This document shows, one piece after another, positions 16,983-24,607 of a stretch of 64,000 bases of DNA; positions within the stretch are counted from its first letter, which is position 1; each line of letters begins with the position of its first letter. The stretch comes from Phycisphaerales bacterium (GTDB lineage Bacteria; Planctomycetota; Phycisphaerae; Phycisphaerales; SM1A02). Both the position numbers and the translations under genes were made by a program. The notes beneath the pieces were generated by a model. That model was not told the DNA's origin and made no database searches. It saw only the letters and a program-made list of their open reading frames with translations. The DNA lies in contig JAQWNP010000006.1 in assembly GCA_029268515.1 (NCBI GenBank), positions 587,333 to 651,332 of the forward strand, in the 5' to 3' direction.

Positions 16983-17864
16983 ATGGCACAGATCAGAGAG
17001 ATCAAAAAACGTCGCGGCGCTGTCAAGACTATTGCTCGTATTACCAAGACGATGCAGATGATTGCCACAGCCAAATTTACGGCCGCCGTACAGCGGGCCA
17101 ATGCAACCCGTCCGTACGCCGATAAGGTTCGCCAGCTCGTGGAAGAGGTATCTGAGGCTGCAATCGATATCAGCAACCCGCTACTTGAGCCACCAGCCGA
17201 AGACCCCCATCGTTCGCTTTTACTTGTCATCACATCAGACCGTGGTATGTGCGGCGCTTATAACTCGCACATTCTTCGCACAGGTATCCAGCGCGTTCGC
17301 AGTCAACGAGGCATCAATTCAAAGGTCGACGTTGAAACAGCGGGCAAGAAGGCAGTTGCTTTCTTTGGCTTTCAGAAGATCAACATCACACGCAAGCATG
17401 CCTTTGGCGACAAGCCAAGCTATGAAGTGATTGCACGTCTTGCATCGCGTTATATTGACCTTTATGAGAAGGGCAAGTATGCATCGATTGATATTGCGTA
17501 CATGCGGTTTGAGACCAATACACGCCAAGTGCCGCAAATTATGCAATTGCTTCCATTGAGTAAGCCTGAGCAAAAAGAGACCGAATCAGAGAACAAGGGT
17601 ACGACAGCACTCTATGATTTCTCCCCTTCTAGCGAGGCTCTCTTGGCAGACTTACTGCCACTGGCAGTCAAAACAAATCTCTACCAAGCATTCAACGATG
17701 CTGTTGTGAGTGAACACATCATGCGTATGGTCGCCATGAAGGCTGCTACAGAGAACGCCAATGACCTCGGCCGAAACCTTGGCAGACAGTTCAACCGAGC
17801 TCGCCAGAGTCAGATCACAACTGAATTAACCGAGATCATTTCAGGTGCTGCGGCACTCGAGTAG
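16983..17864 (+). CDS. atpG: ATP synthase F1 gamma subunit
   Basis: 293 aa, the usual length. The N-terminal helix AQIREIKKRRGAVKTIARIT and KTMQMIATAKFTAA, the central TSDRGMCGAYNSHILR (rotor globular domain) and the C-terminal helix AMKAATENANDLGRNLG are all clear. Gamma is the rotating shaft that couples proton flow to ATP synthesis in the F1 head. No other atp gene is next to it. The neighbours are a hydrolase gene and, beyond a strong terminator, a convergent redoxin gene. A nearly identical gene inside a complete atp operon elsewhere would make this a second copy. Confidence 0.95.
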   Translation: MAQIREIKKRRGAVKTIARITKTMQMIATAKFTAAVQRANATRPYADKVRQLVEEVSEAAIDISNPLLEPPAEDPHRSLLLVITSDRGMCGAYNSHILRTGIQRVRSQRGINSKVDVETAGKKAVAFFGFQKINITRKHAFGDKPSYEVIARLASRYIDLYEKGKYASIDIAYMRFETNTRQVPQIMQLLPLSKPEQKETESENKGTTALYDFSPSSEALLADLLPLAVKTNLYQAFNDAVVSEHIMRMVAMKAATENANDLGRNLGRQFNRARQSQITTELTEIISGAAALE

Positions 17865-17881
17865 GTGAGCGTAATAAGAAT

Positions 17882-17920
17882 AAAAAAAGGGGCTCCGAGA
17901 AAACTCGGGGCCCCTTTTCT
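17882..17920. terminator. Bidirectional Rho-independent terminator
   Basis: A 15-bp stem, with arms at 17885-17899 and 17904-17918 and an AAAA loop, has one G-T wobble. The outer four pairs are A-T, so each strand ends in a run of T. It lies between atpG (+) and the redoxin gene (-) and should stop both transcripts. This is the strongest terminator in the window. Confidence 0.93.
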
Positions 17921-17951
17921 ATTGCGTTCTAAAAAAATATCTTGTTCGCGA

Positions 17952-18647
17952 TCAGCCCTTGGAAGGATTTCGGTTGTACTTCACACCACATCCCCAGGGA
18001 CGGGTTTCTGAGGGGTTTACGGTTTCGCCAGCTTTGATCTGCTTGACGGTGTTGACGGCATAGTTGGTTGACTCAGGGTTTTTGCCCCTGCTGTTATCGT
18101 CAAAGGCGCCGGAGTATCGCAGGATGCCTTCTTCATCGATCACGTAAACATGTGGCGTCGTGCGGGCGCCGTACATGTGGCCAACCTGGCCACTGTAATC
18201 CATGAGCAAAGGTGCTTCATTGCCATACTTCTTAAGTGCAGCAACAGATGCTTCTTTAACTTTGTCAGCAGGCTGATTGGCGGTTGAGTCAATCAGAAGG
18301 TAGACAACATTTTCATCGATTTCTTTCATTTGTTTTTGTGCATCAGCAACACGTCCACTGGAGTGAACGCTGGCGCCAGACTCTTTGCCTGAGTAAGGAC
18401 AAGCTGAGCTAAACCATTCAAGGACCACGATCTTGCCTTTGAAGTCAGACAAGGAGTGAGTTGCTCCATTGCTATCTTTCAAAGTGAAATTAGGCGCTAG
18501 AGCATCAACAGTCGCCTTCTCGGGCGCCGCTGGCTTATCGGGTGTTGCTGGTGCAGTTGTCGTCGAGTCTTGCATGGCAGCTGTAAGGCTGACTGCGCCC
18601 AGGACCACAGCGGCTGAGAATAAAGTTTTGACGGTTCGATTCAACAT
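17952..18647 (-). CDS. Secreted redoxin (AhpC/TSA-type thioredoxin-fold protein)
   Basis: 231 aa. A signal peptide spans about 1-24 (SAAVVLGAVSLTAAM), followed by a Pro/Ala/Thr linker. The thioredoxin fold begins at APNFTLKDSNGATHSLSDFK. The active site WFSSACPYSGKES has Cys83 but no CxxC. A second conserved Cys lies near the C-terminus in PWGCGVKY (Cys220) and may act as the resolving residue. It is probably a periplasmic thiol peroxidase or reductase. AGGAG sits before the ATG. It shares its strand and a 60-base gap with the DsbD-alpha-like gene, so a redox operon is likely. Confidence 0.85.
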   Translation of the reverse strand: MLNRTVKTLFSAAVVLGAVSLTAAMQDSTTTAPATPDKPAAPEKATVDALAPNFTLKDSNGATHSLSDFKGKIVVLEWFSSACPYSGKESGASVHSSGRVADAQKQMKEIDENVVYLLIDSTANQPADKVKEASVAALKKYGNEAPLLMDYSGQVGHMYGARTTPHVYVIDEEGILRYSGAFDDNSRGKNPESTNYAVNTVKQIKAGETVNPSETRPWGCGVKYNRNPSKG

Positions 18648-18707
18648 AAATGACTCCTATCGAAAGATGGGGTAAATACAGATGAGGGCCTCCTGTAGAG
18701 AGGCTCA

Positions 18708-19619
18708 TTAAGACGAACTATGGGGATCTGGCTTAGCGGTTGGTTTGGCCGGGATAGAGAACGAATATGAAGGATCTGTTGGCTTGTCGCCCAGGAGGAT
18801 GAGCCCACGAAGTTTGAGGTCCTCGCCAAGTGCATTGCGCAGTTCTATTTCAACAGGGACATCAATTTTAAAAAGATTCTTACTGGTCTTTATTGTTGGC
18901 GTGCCGTACTCAATGCCAGCCATCGGGTTTGGAAAAAAGTCGGCCTTCTCTAATCCTTGTAGTGGACCACTGATTTTGAGAACGCCATCACTAAAGGAAA
19001 TATCGACGCCTTTCACGGTTTTTGAATCAACTGGTTGAGCTGCTTTGGCGGACTCCACCTGCTGATCGGGTGGCGTAGGCGTAGCGCCAGCGGCCAGTAC
19101 TTCGATGGCGACTTTTTGGCTTGCATCGCCCAGCAAACAAATTTTTCGGCAAACCAACCAATAGGCATCGATTGCTATTGAGATTTTTCTTGCGTGGTGA
19201 TCTTTATTGATGGTCAGTGGCACCAAGAACACAGCTTTCTGTTCGTAGCCGTAAACATCACCCTCTGGTTCTACAAATCTCTTTGGTCTTGGAAAAACAA
19301 TGGGACCTACCTCAATATTTTCGGGCGCTGTCACGTGGAGTTCTGTTGGGGCGCCATTTGCACCAGGGTACGACCAGTAAATATGCCAGTGCTCATCAAT
19401 GGAAATCTCAATCACGACATAGGTCGTTTCTCCAGCGACGACAGTTTGTGGTGAAGCCCATATTTTGGCGGTGGCAGGCGTTGAATCTTCTGGTTGCGAA
19501 TTTGGTTGTCCAAATGTTGGTGTGGCGGGCGTTTGGTCTTGTGTCTGCGGATCGCCATTGACAACGGATCTTGAGCAGAGAAGTACGCTTAATGAGAGTA
19601 GCAAGGACATTCGCTTCAT
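18708..19619 (-). CDS. DsbD N-terminal (alpha) domain-like secreted protein
   Basis: 303 aa from the ATG at 19619, whose MKRMSLLLSLSVLLCSRS is a good signal peptide. The frame is open 24 codons further up, but that part looks non-coding. The core matches the DsbD-alpha/ScsB N-terminal domain: HWHIYWSYPGANGAPTEL, FPRPKRFVEPEGDVYGYEQK, and a Cys pair in YWLVCRKICLLGD (Cys157 and Cys161). In full DsbD this domain receives electrons from a membrane beta domain and passes them to periplasmic substrates. The membrane and thioredoxin domains are absent, so a separate electron donor is needed. The redoxin downstream is a candidate partner. Confidence 0.8.
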   Translation of the reverse strand: MKRMSLLLSLSVLLCSRSVVNGDPQTQDQTPATPTFGQPNSQPEDSTPATAKIWASPQTVVAGETTYVVIEISIDEHWHIYWSYPGANGAPTELHVTAPENIEVGPIVFPRPKRFVEPEGDVYGYEQKAVFLVPLTINKDHHARKISIAIDAYWLVCRKICLLGDASQKVAIEVLAAGATPTPPDQQVESAKAAQPVDSKTVKGVDISFSDGVLKISGPLQGLEKADFFPNPMAGIEYGTPTIKTSKNLFKIDVPVEIELRNALGEDLKLRGLILLGDKPTDPSYSFSIPAKPTAKPDPHSSS

Positions 19620-19790
19620 TGTTGGTGGTCTCATTCCCTGTAAAACGCCAGGGCACGGTGCTTTCGGTCTCCCAGCGGACCGAATTCCCATAGTAGGCCA
19701 AACCCATGCCGTGTGTTGCCTTTGCAGTACAAGTATCTGCTCTCTAGCAGTGATTGCCGCGCATCAAGGACAAATCCGTACACTACAAAT

Positions 19791-20294
19791 ATGAAACCAA
19801 CGCTCTTCAAAGCCTCGTGGCAGAGAATGCCCTCACTATTGGCCGGCCTTGTTATTTTTTCGTTCACGGCTTGCCACTCAAAGAAAACCTCTGATTACAG
19901 CCTCGAGCCAATCACGGTGCTACAGACTGAAGATTTACTAAACGCCGATGGTGGTACTTGGTTTGGCTTACAAGGTCAGAGTGTGATTACTTTTGTTGAT
20001 CCGCGGAGTGAGAGTGACTACATCAAGGGGCATATTCCAGGTGCCATTCACCTTCCATTTAGCAAAGTGAAGTCACGCTTTCGCGAAGTTGAAGGCGGTG
20101 GCATTCTGATTGTCTATAGCGAGCGATATGAGGACCCGCTGGCCAAAGCCATGAGTAAGCGACTGATTGAATTGGGCGCGGCAGATGTCCGGACGCTTGA
20201 TGGCGGCATTACAGCTTGGGAGACTGCAGGTAAGCCAGTGGTCAGTGGCAAAAAACCAATGCCACCAAATGCAGATTCCATGAGTGACGGCTGA
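19791..20294 (+). CDS. Rhodanese-fold lipoprotein lacking the catalytic cysteine
   Basis: 167 aa from the ATG at 19791. The frame extends 26 codons upstream without signal-like character. Residues 1-28 form a lipoprotein signal ending FSFTAC, with Cys28 as the lipid site. The rhodanese domain includes FVDPRSESDYIKGHIPGAIH and the C-terminal LDGGITAWETAGKPV. At the active-site loop the family reads V-Y-C-x-x-G. Here it is IVYSERYED, so Ser110 replaces Cys. Sulfur transfer is unlikely, and binding or structural use is more plausible. It overlaps the next gene by 11 bases, so translation is probably coupled. Confidence 0.82.
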   Translation: MKPTLFKASWQRMPSLLAGLVIFSFTACHSKKTSDYSLEPITVLQTEDLLNADGGTWFGLQGQSVITFVDPRSESDYIKGHIPGAIHLPFSKVKSRFREVEGGGILIVYSERYEDPLAKAMSKRLIELGAADVRTLDGGITAWETAGKPVVSGKKPMPPNADSMSDG

Positions 20295-21228
20295 GTGGCA
20301 GTTGCCTGTTGAAGTCAACATCATCGACCTCGAGTTTGGCGGCGTTCATGGTCGTATCGGTGCCTATCTACTTGAAACAGAAATTGGACTGGTATTAATA
20401 GAAGCAGGCCCTGCTAGCACACTCGATGCACTTGAAGCGGGCTTAGCTTCCAGGGGCTATCAACTCAGCGATATATCAGATGTGTTTGTCACTCATATCC
20501 ACTTGGATCATGCAGGAAGTTGCGGATGGTTGGCAGAACAAGGATGCCGAATTCACGTTCATGAGTTCGGGGCTCAGCACCTCTCTGACCCAACCCGGCT
20601 CATGGAAAGCGTGCGTCGCATTTATGGCAAACAGACAGATGTACTCTGGGGCGAGGTGAAGCCTGTTCCGGAGGCGCTCATTTGTCCCATGCGTGATGGT
20701 GATGTGTTTGATCTTGGAAACGCATCATTGAAAGCATATGAAACACCTGGGCATGCTCGGCACCACCACGCACTACTTCTTGATGACGGTCACCAGCGAA
20801 GCTGTTTTACGGGGGATGCAGCAGCCATGCTGATTCCAGCGTATGAGCGATTTATACTCCTGCCAACGCCGCCACCAGAATTTGATCTTCAAGCATGGCT
20901 AGCGAGCCTAGACTTACTGGAGCGTGTTCAAGCGGAGGCCTACTTTTTGACCCACTTTGGAAAAATTGAAAATCCAAAGTCCCACTTTCAGTGGGTCAGA
21001 GAGGCCCTTTCGGCACATTGTTCATTCATTGCAGAGCGCGTTCAACAACAAATGAGCCTTGATGAAATCATGCAGGCTTATCAACCTTGGTTTCAGTCAA
21101 TTGCGAATGAAGCTGGTGTTGAAAGTCAGACCTATGATGCGAACGTGCATACCTATCTGATTCGGATGAATGTGGTTGGCATCATGCGCTATCTTGATAA
21201 GAAACAAGAACGAGCAAAACAGCATTGA
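20284..21228 (+). CDS. Metallo-beta-lactamase-fold hydrolase
   Basis: 314 aa from a GTG at 20284 that lies within the end of the rhodanese gene. The metal site THIHLDHAGS has His71, His73, Asp75 and His76. ETPGHARHHHALLL adds another His, and CFTGDAA the bridging Asp. The C-terminal ~90 residues are a helical extension. MBL and rhodanese pairs are known in sulfur metabolism (persulfide dioxygenase plus rhodanese), but this protein lacks the close ETHE1 features and its partner lacks the catalytic Cys. The substrate is unknown. Confidence 0.85.
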   Translation: MTAEWQLPVEVNIIDLEFGGVHGRIGAYLLETEIGLVLIEAGPASTLDALEAGLASRGYQLSDISDVFVTHIHLDHAGSCGWLAEQGCRIHVHEFGAQHLSDPTRLMESVRRIYGKQTDVLWGEVKPVPEALICPMRDGDVFDLGNASLKAYETPGHARHHHALLLDDGHQRSCFTGDAAAMLIPAYERFILLPTPPPEFDLQAWLASLDLLERVQAEAYFLTHFGKIENPKSHFQWVREALSAHCSFIAERVQQQMSLDEIMQAYQPWFQSIANEAGVESQTYDANVHTYLIRMNVVGIMRYLDKKQERAKQH

Positions 21229-21263
21229 GAGACGAAGCTCTTAGAGGAAGATAGGTAGGCGCA

Positions 21264-23411
21264 TTGAACTTAATTTATCTGTGCATTCTTGCAGCAATGT
21301 TCGGGCGGCCCGCTGGCCCCGATGGACTGACAAAGCAAAGCCACCTTCTTGGATGGATTCCATCGCGGCGTGGTGAGCAGCTGCGTTATGAAGACAAACT
21401 CAACGCATCTGTAACAGCTCGTAGCATCGCCGCATTTCACGAATTGTTTACAACCATGCCGCACCATGCGGGTAGCCAAGGTGATCAGGCAATGGTAATA
21501 ATTCTTACTGCTGCATTTGAAAATCTGGGCATCATGGTTGAGAAGCAGAGTATTTGGCCATACTTATCAGAACCCGTTGATGCTGCTGTTGAAATTATTT
21601 CTGTTTCGGGAATGAAGCCTGACAGTAGCTATCCACTGTCACTGTCGCTGAAAGAAGCGGCACTCGGGGCGGATCCAGCAACCAGTCATCCAGAACTCCC
21701 TATTGGATGGTCGGCTTATAGTGGTAGCGGCGATGTCACTGGGCAGGTTGTCTATGCGAACCGAGGTACGACTGAAGATTTTGCGTTGCTCAAGGAAATG
21801 GGTGTTGAGGTAGAAGGCAAGATCGTTCTGGTTCGCACCGGCGGTATCTTTCGGGGCATAAAAGCAAAGAATGCGCAGCATGCGGGTGCGGCTGCGATGT
21901 TGATGTACCCCGATCCTGCTGACGTTGGATATGGGAAGGGTAGTCCCTATCCAGATGGTGGCTGGGCCAATGGCAATAGCATTGAGCGGGGCACCGTTTT
22001 GTGGATCGACCAGCCAGGTGATCCACGTACGCCAGGCCGTGAAGCTCGCCAATGGACACGGCGCACGAATCTAAGTGAAATTGATTTGCCAAAAATCCTT
22101 GTGCAGCCAATGGGATGGGACCAAGCCTCTGAGATTCTGTCACGCATGAATGGCGCTAATGCGCCCGAGTCCTGGCAGGGGCAACTACCGTTCATTTACC
22201 GTATGAGTGGTGGTGCTGACTTAAAAGTGCGGGTCAAGGTCGAGCAAAAGAGAGCTTCGACGATGGTCACGAATGTCTTGGGAATCATTCCTGGCGCTCT
22301 TTACCCGGACCAGAGGATCGTCATTGGATGTCACTACGACGCATGGACATTTGGGGCTGGTGATCCTCATGCGGGAACGATCGTTTTATATGAAGTGGCC
22401 CGGGCATTTGCTGATGCAGCAAAGTCAGGCAAGCAACCAGACCGCACTATTGTCTTCGCGAATTGGGCGGCAGAAGAGTTTGGCATTGTTGGCTCTACCG
22501 AATATGTCGAGGCCAATGAAGCGATGCTTGGTGCGAGTACTGTCGCCTACATTAATCTTGATATGGCGGCGATGGGCCCGAATTTAAGAATGAGCGTTTC
22601 GCCAACGCTCAGATCAATTGCAGCAGGCGCTGCACAATCGGTACCACAAGCTGGTGGTGAAGCTGATCAAACAGCCTACGATCTTTGGAGCCAACATGGA
22701 ACCAAAGAGCCGTTTGGAGATCTTGGCGGTGGATCTGACCACGTTCCATTCGTCGGTCGATTGTGTGTTCCAGTCATCAGCATTGCTGCCGGCGGTTCTG
22801 ATGGCAGTTCATATCACTCTGCATATGACACGTTGACTTGGTATCGGAAAGTCGTTGGTGCTGACTATCAGCCAGCAATCATGCTCAGTCGCATAGTGAA
22901 TGTGCTCGCTGCACGGCTATCAAATGCTGATCTCCTGCCATTCAATCCAGAAGCCCATGTGAAATATACGCTTGCAGCGATCAATTCGATTGAGGCAGAG
23001 GCCCAACGAAAGGGATTGACTACAGACTTTAGATCTTTGAAACAACGGATCAACGTGTTTTCAAAGAGTGCTGCAGCAGCCCAGAGCAAAATGACGGTGG
23101 CGATCGAAACCGGCCGTATCAAAAGAGGTGGGCTCTCTGATCGAATCAATACGGTCCTTCTTGAAATGGATCGCACATGGATGACTGAGGATGGGTTGCC
23201 CGAGCGAGATTGGTATAAAAACCTACAAGTCTCGCCCAATCCCCTCACAGGCTATGGCGCATGGGCATTACCCGCGCTGCAGCGAGCAGTCACATTGGGT
23301 GATCAAGAAGCGCTTGATGTCGCAACAGAGCAATACATTAAGGTTTTTCAAGATCTTGGCGATCTTGTATATAAGCTCACCAGCCTGATTTCCAGATGGG
23401 ACACGCGATAA
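21264..23411 (+). CDS. M28-family zinc peptidase (glutamate carboxypeptidase II-like)
   Basis: 715 aa, the length of GCPII-type enzymes. A short hydrophobic N-terminus suggests secretion. A PA domain lies at about 155-330 and the M28 domain at about 335-545. Zinc ligands and base are all visible: His357 in GCHYDAW, Asp367 in DPHAG, Glu404/Glu405 in AAEEFG, Asp433 in INLDM and His518 in YHSAYDT. A helical dimerisation domain follows. It probably removes C-terminal residues from peptides outside the cytoplasm. The start is a TTG at 21264 with a weak upstream purine run; an ATG 11 codons in is the alternative. Its last codons are duplicated at 24292-24339. Confidence 0.9.
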   Translation: MNLIYLCILAAMFGRPAGPDGLTKQSHLLGWIPSRRGEQLRYEDKLNASVTARSIAAFHELFTTMPHHAGSQGDQAMVIILTAAFENLGIMVEKQSIWPYLSEPVDAAVEIISVSGMKPDSSYPLSLSLKEAALGADPATSHPELPIGWSAYSGSGDVTGQVVYANRGTTEDFALLKEMGVEVEGKIVLVRTGGIFRGIKAKNAQHAGAAAMLMYPDPADVGYGKGSPYPDGGWANGNSIERGTVLWIDQPGDPRTPGREARQWTRRTNLSEIDLPKILVQPMGWDQASEILSRMNGANAPESWQGQLPFIYRMSGGADLKVRVKVEQKRASTMVTNVLGIIPGALYPDQRIVIGCHYDAWTFGAGDPHAGTIVLYEVARAFADAAKSGKQPDRTIVFANWAAEEFGIVGSTEYVEANEAMLGASTVAYINLDMAAMGPNLRMSVSPTLRSIAAGAAQSVPQAGGEADQTAYDLWSQHGTKEPFGDLGGGSDHVPFVGRLCVPVISIAAGGSDGSSYHSAYDTLTWYRKVVGADYQPAIMLSRIVNVLAARLSNADLLPFNPEAHVKYTLAAINSIEAEAQRKGLTTDFRSLKQRINVFSKSAAAAQSKMTVAIETGRIKRGGLSDRINTVLLEMDRTWMTEDGLPERDWYKNLQVSPNPLTGYGAWALPALQRAVTLGDQEALDVATEQYIKVFQDLGDLVYKLTSLISRWDTR

Positions 23412-23443
23412 CCTAAGCACACCCGTAGGTCCTGGGCTTGTTA
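23396..23443 (+). repeat. Direct repeat copy 1 (overlaps the end of the M28 gene)
   Basis: A 48-base segment that starts inside the last codons of the M28 peptidase gene, includes its TAA stop and runs 32 bases beyond. It aligns with 24292-24339 at 41 of 48 positions without gaps. The first 19 bases are identical, as is CCTGGGCTTG near the end. The two copies flank the gene at 23507-23974 and may mark a cassette boundary or a partial duplication. Confidence 0.85.
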
Positions 23444-23472
23444 AAAAAACACGGGGAAGCTGAGCTTCCCCG
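23443..23472 (-). terminator. Rho-independent terminator of the DUF5684-like gene
   Basis: CGGGGAAGC and GCTTCCCCG (9-bp perfect stem, 23452-23460 and 23464-23472) enclose a three-base loop. On the minus strand the hairpin is followed, after TG, by seven T, so it terminates the minus-strand gene that ends at 23507. It lies directly next to repeat copy 1. Confidence 0.88.
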
Positions 23473-23506
23473 CGCGTGTATTGGGTATTACAGAACGGTT
23501 GTTCGG

Positions 23507-23974
23507 TTAGCCTTCAGCCGGTGGTGGTGTCCACTTGGCCGAGCCAAAGCCGAGTATCCAGTAGAAGATCACTGGCAGAACTACCAGGCCAAGCACCGTG
23601 CCAACACCGCGGTTGAAACGCTCAGAGATGCCGATACAGATCAGGATCCACATGATGAAACCGATCAATGGGATGAAAAAGAGCAGTCCCCACCAGCCGG
23701 GCTTGCCACCGACCTTCGGTATAAAGAACAGGTTGACGATTGGGATGATCGACAGGATTCCAGGGATGTTCGCTTTGCTGAACACCTTCCAGAGTCCGAG
23801 GCTAACGACCACAAAGACGGTCACAAAGATGATGACAAAAACCAGGATACCGCCGTCAGTAATCTCCCCGGCTTCCGCGTTATCCTGCATCAGTTGGTAG
23901 CTAGGTTCCGACTCCATGGTCGTAGCATTCATTGAACCAGGGCTTTCGCCATCCTGGTTGGAAAGAGGATCCAT
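23507..23974 (-). CDS. DUF5684-like small membrane protein
   Basis: 155 aa. An acidic, Ser/Met-rich N-terminus of about 40 residues is followed by four hydrophobic segments. The pattern KANIPGILSIIPIVNLFFI, then GKPGWWGLLFFIPLIGF, ISERFNRGVGTVLGLV and YWILGFGSAKW matches DUF5684-type proteins, whose role is unknown. CAGGAGAAC lies just before the ATG, and a clear terminator follows the stop. The gene is therefore a complete transcription unit, opposite in strand to its neighbours and flanked by the 48-base repeats. Confidence 0.8.
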   Translation of the reverse strand: MDPLSNQDGESPGSMNATTMESEPSYQLMQDNAEAGEITDGGILVFVIIFVTVFVVVSLGLWKVFSKANIPGILSIIPIVNLFFIPKVGGKPGWWGLLFFIPLIGFIMWILICIGISERFNRGVGTVLGLVVLPVIFYWILGFGSAKWTPPPAEG

Positions 23975-24291
23975 AAATAAGTTCTCCTGGGGTAAATGTA
24001 GTTACAAATGGATTCCAAGGGCTATCGGGCGGCATTTCTTAATCTCACCACTGACTTGTCGAAATTTTCTTGGTTGCCGCACTAAAATGGGGTTTTTGGC
24101 TTCTCAGGAGGTTTTCTGGATCTGCCATGCTCTGGTGTTCTTTGGATGCACGGCCCCACGAACTTGGGCCGGGGATGCCCATTGATCGGATCAGATTCTT
24201 TGCTCGTCATAGTAGATTGGTCATGAGACAGCAGTACCCAAATAGCATGCTGGACCAACCCGGTGACCTCACATAATTGCTCAATTGCCAT
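23975..24291. other. Stretch without a convincing gene
   Basis: These 317 bases hold the presumed promoter of the minus-strand DUF5684-like gene. Small open frames of 60-90 codons exist on both strands, but none has a ribosome site, coding-like composition or a recognisable product. No RNA gene, hairpin with T-run or repeat was seen here before the second 48-base repeat begins at 24292. Confidence 0.6.
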
Positions 24292-24339
24292 ATGGGACAC
24301 GCGATAACCTGAGCACTCAAGGAGGCCCTGGGCTTGCTA
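24292..24339 (+). repeat. Direct repeat copy 2 (upstream of tRNA-Ile)
   Basis: Second copy of the segment at 23396-23443 (41 of 48 identical). It repeats the end of the M28 peptidase reading frame: tgg gac acg cga taa, Trp-Asp-Thr-Arg-stop. Here that is not attached to a gene. The bases just upstream (CTCAATTGCCAT) also resemble the peptidase sequence CTGATTTCCAG with small changes. The right end runs into TATACT at 24338-24343, a possible -10 element of the tRNA gene. Confidence 0.85.
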
Positions 24340-24343
24340 TACT
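24338..24343 (+). promoter_or_regulatory. Possible -10 element of the tRNA-Ile promoter
   Basis: TATACT differs from the consensus TATAAT at one base and lies 39 bases before the mature tRNA. No good -35 hexamer is visible at 16-18 bases upstream (ACTCAA is the nearest), so this is a weak call. Confidence 0.35.
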
Positions 24344-24381
24344 CCCCGATCCCCCGTCAAGTGATTGCTTGCCGGGAATGC

Positions 24382-24455
24382 GGGCTAGTAGCTCAGCTGG
24401 CTAGAGCGCACCCCTGATAAGGGTGAGGTCGATGGTTCGAGTCCATTCTGGCCCA
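24382..24455 (+). tRNA. tRNA-Ile (anticodon GAT)
   Basis: 74 bases fold as a full cloverleaf. The acceptor arm GGGCTAG pairs with CTGGCCC (one G-T), the D-arm contains AGCTCAGCTGGCTAGAGC, and the anticodon stem CACCC/GGGTG encloses CTGATAA with GAT at 24416-24418. The T-arm holds GGTTCGAGTCC and the discriminator is A. The CCA end is not encoded, so it must be added by CCA transferase. In many bacteria tRNA-Ile(GAT) lies inside the rRNA operon; here no rRNA is within the window. A run of five T follows at 24456-24460. Confidence 0.97.
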
Positions 24456-24607
24456 TTTTTGTGGAATTGATCAGGCTCCTGGCGAGGCGCAGGCATGCCC
24501 TGGTCACGCCGCCACCTTTTTGTGGGGCACTGTCTTCTTTATCTGGTGCTGCGTGTTGCGAACGGCGGTATCTGCATTGACTCTTACTAAACAGGAGAAC
24601 CCTTAGT

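Noticed and set aside
23438..23935. Plus-strand frame of 165 codons opposite the DUF5684-like gene
   Set aside because: It is a shadow of the minus-strand gene, Asp/His/Lys-rich with no ribosome site, and the minus strand has a clear signal, motif and terminator.
24070..24300. Short frames on both strands upstream of tRNA-Ile
   Set aside because: No ribosome site, biased composition and no recognisable product. They are probably chance frames in the promoter region.
24292..24455. Possible attachment site within tRNA-Ile
   Set aside because: The repeat ends 42 bases before the tRNA and shares no bases with it, so the tRNA 3' end itself is not duplicated. Only proximity remains, and this is treated under the repeat findings.
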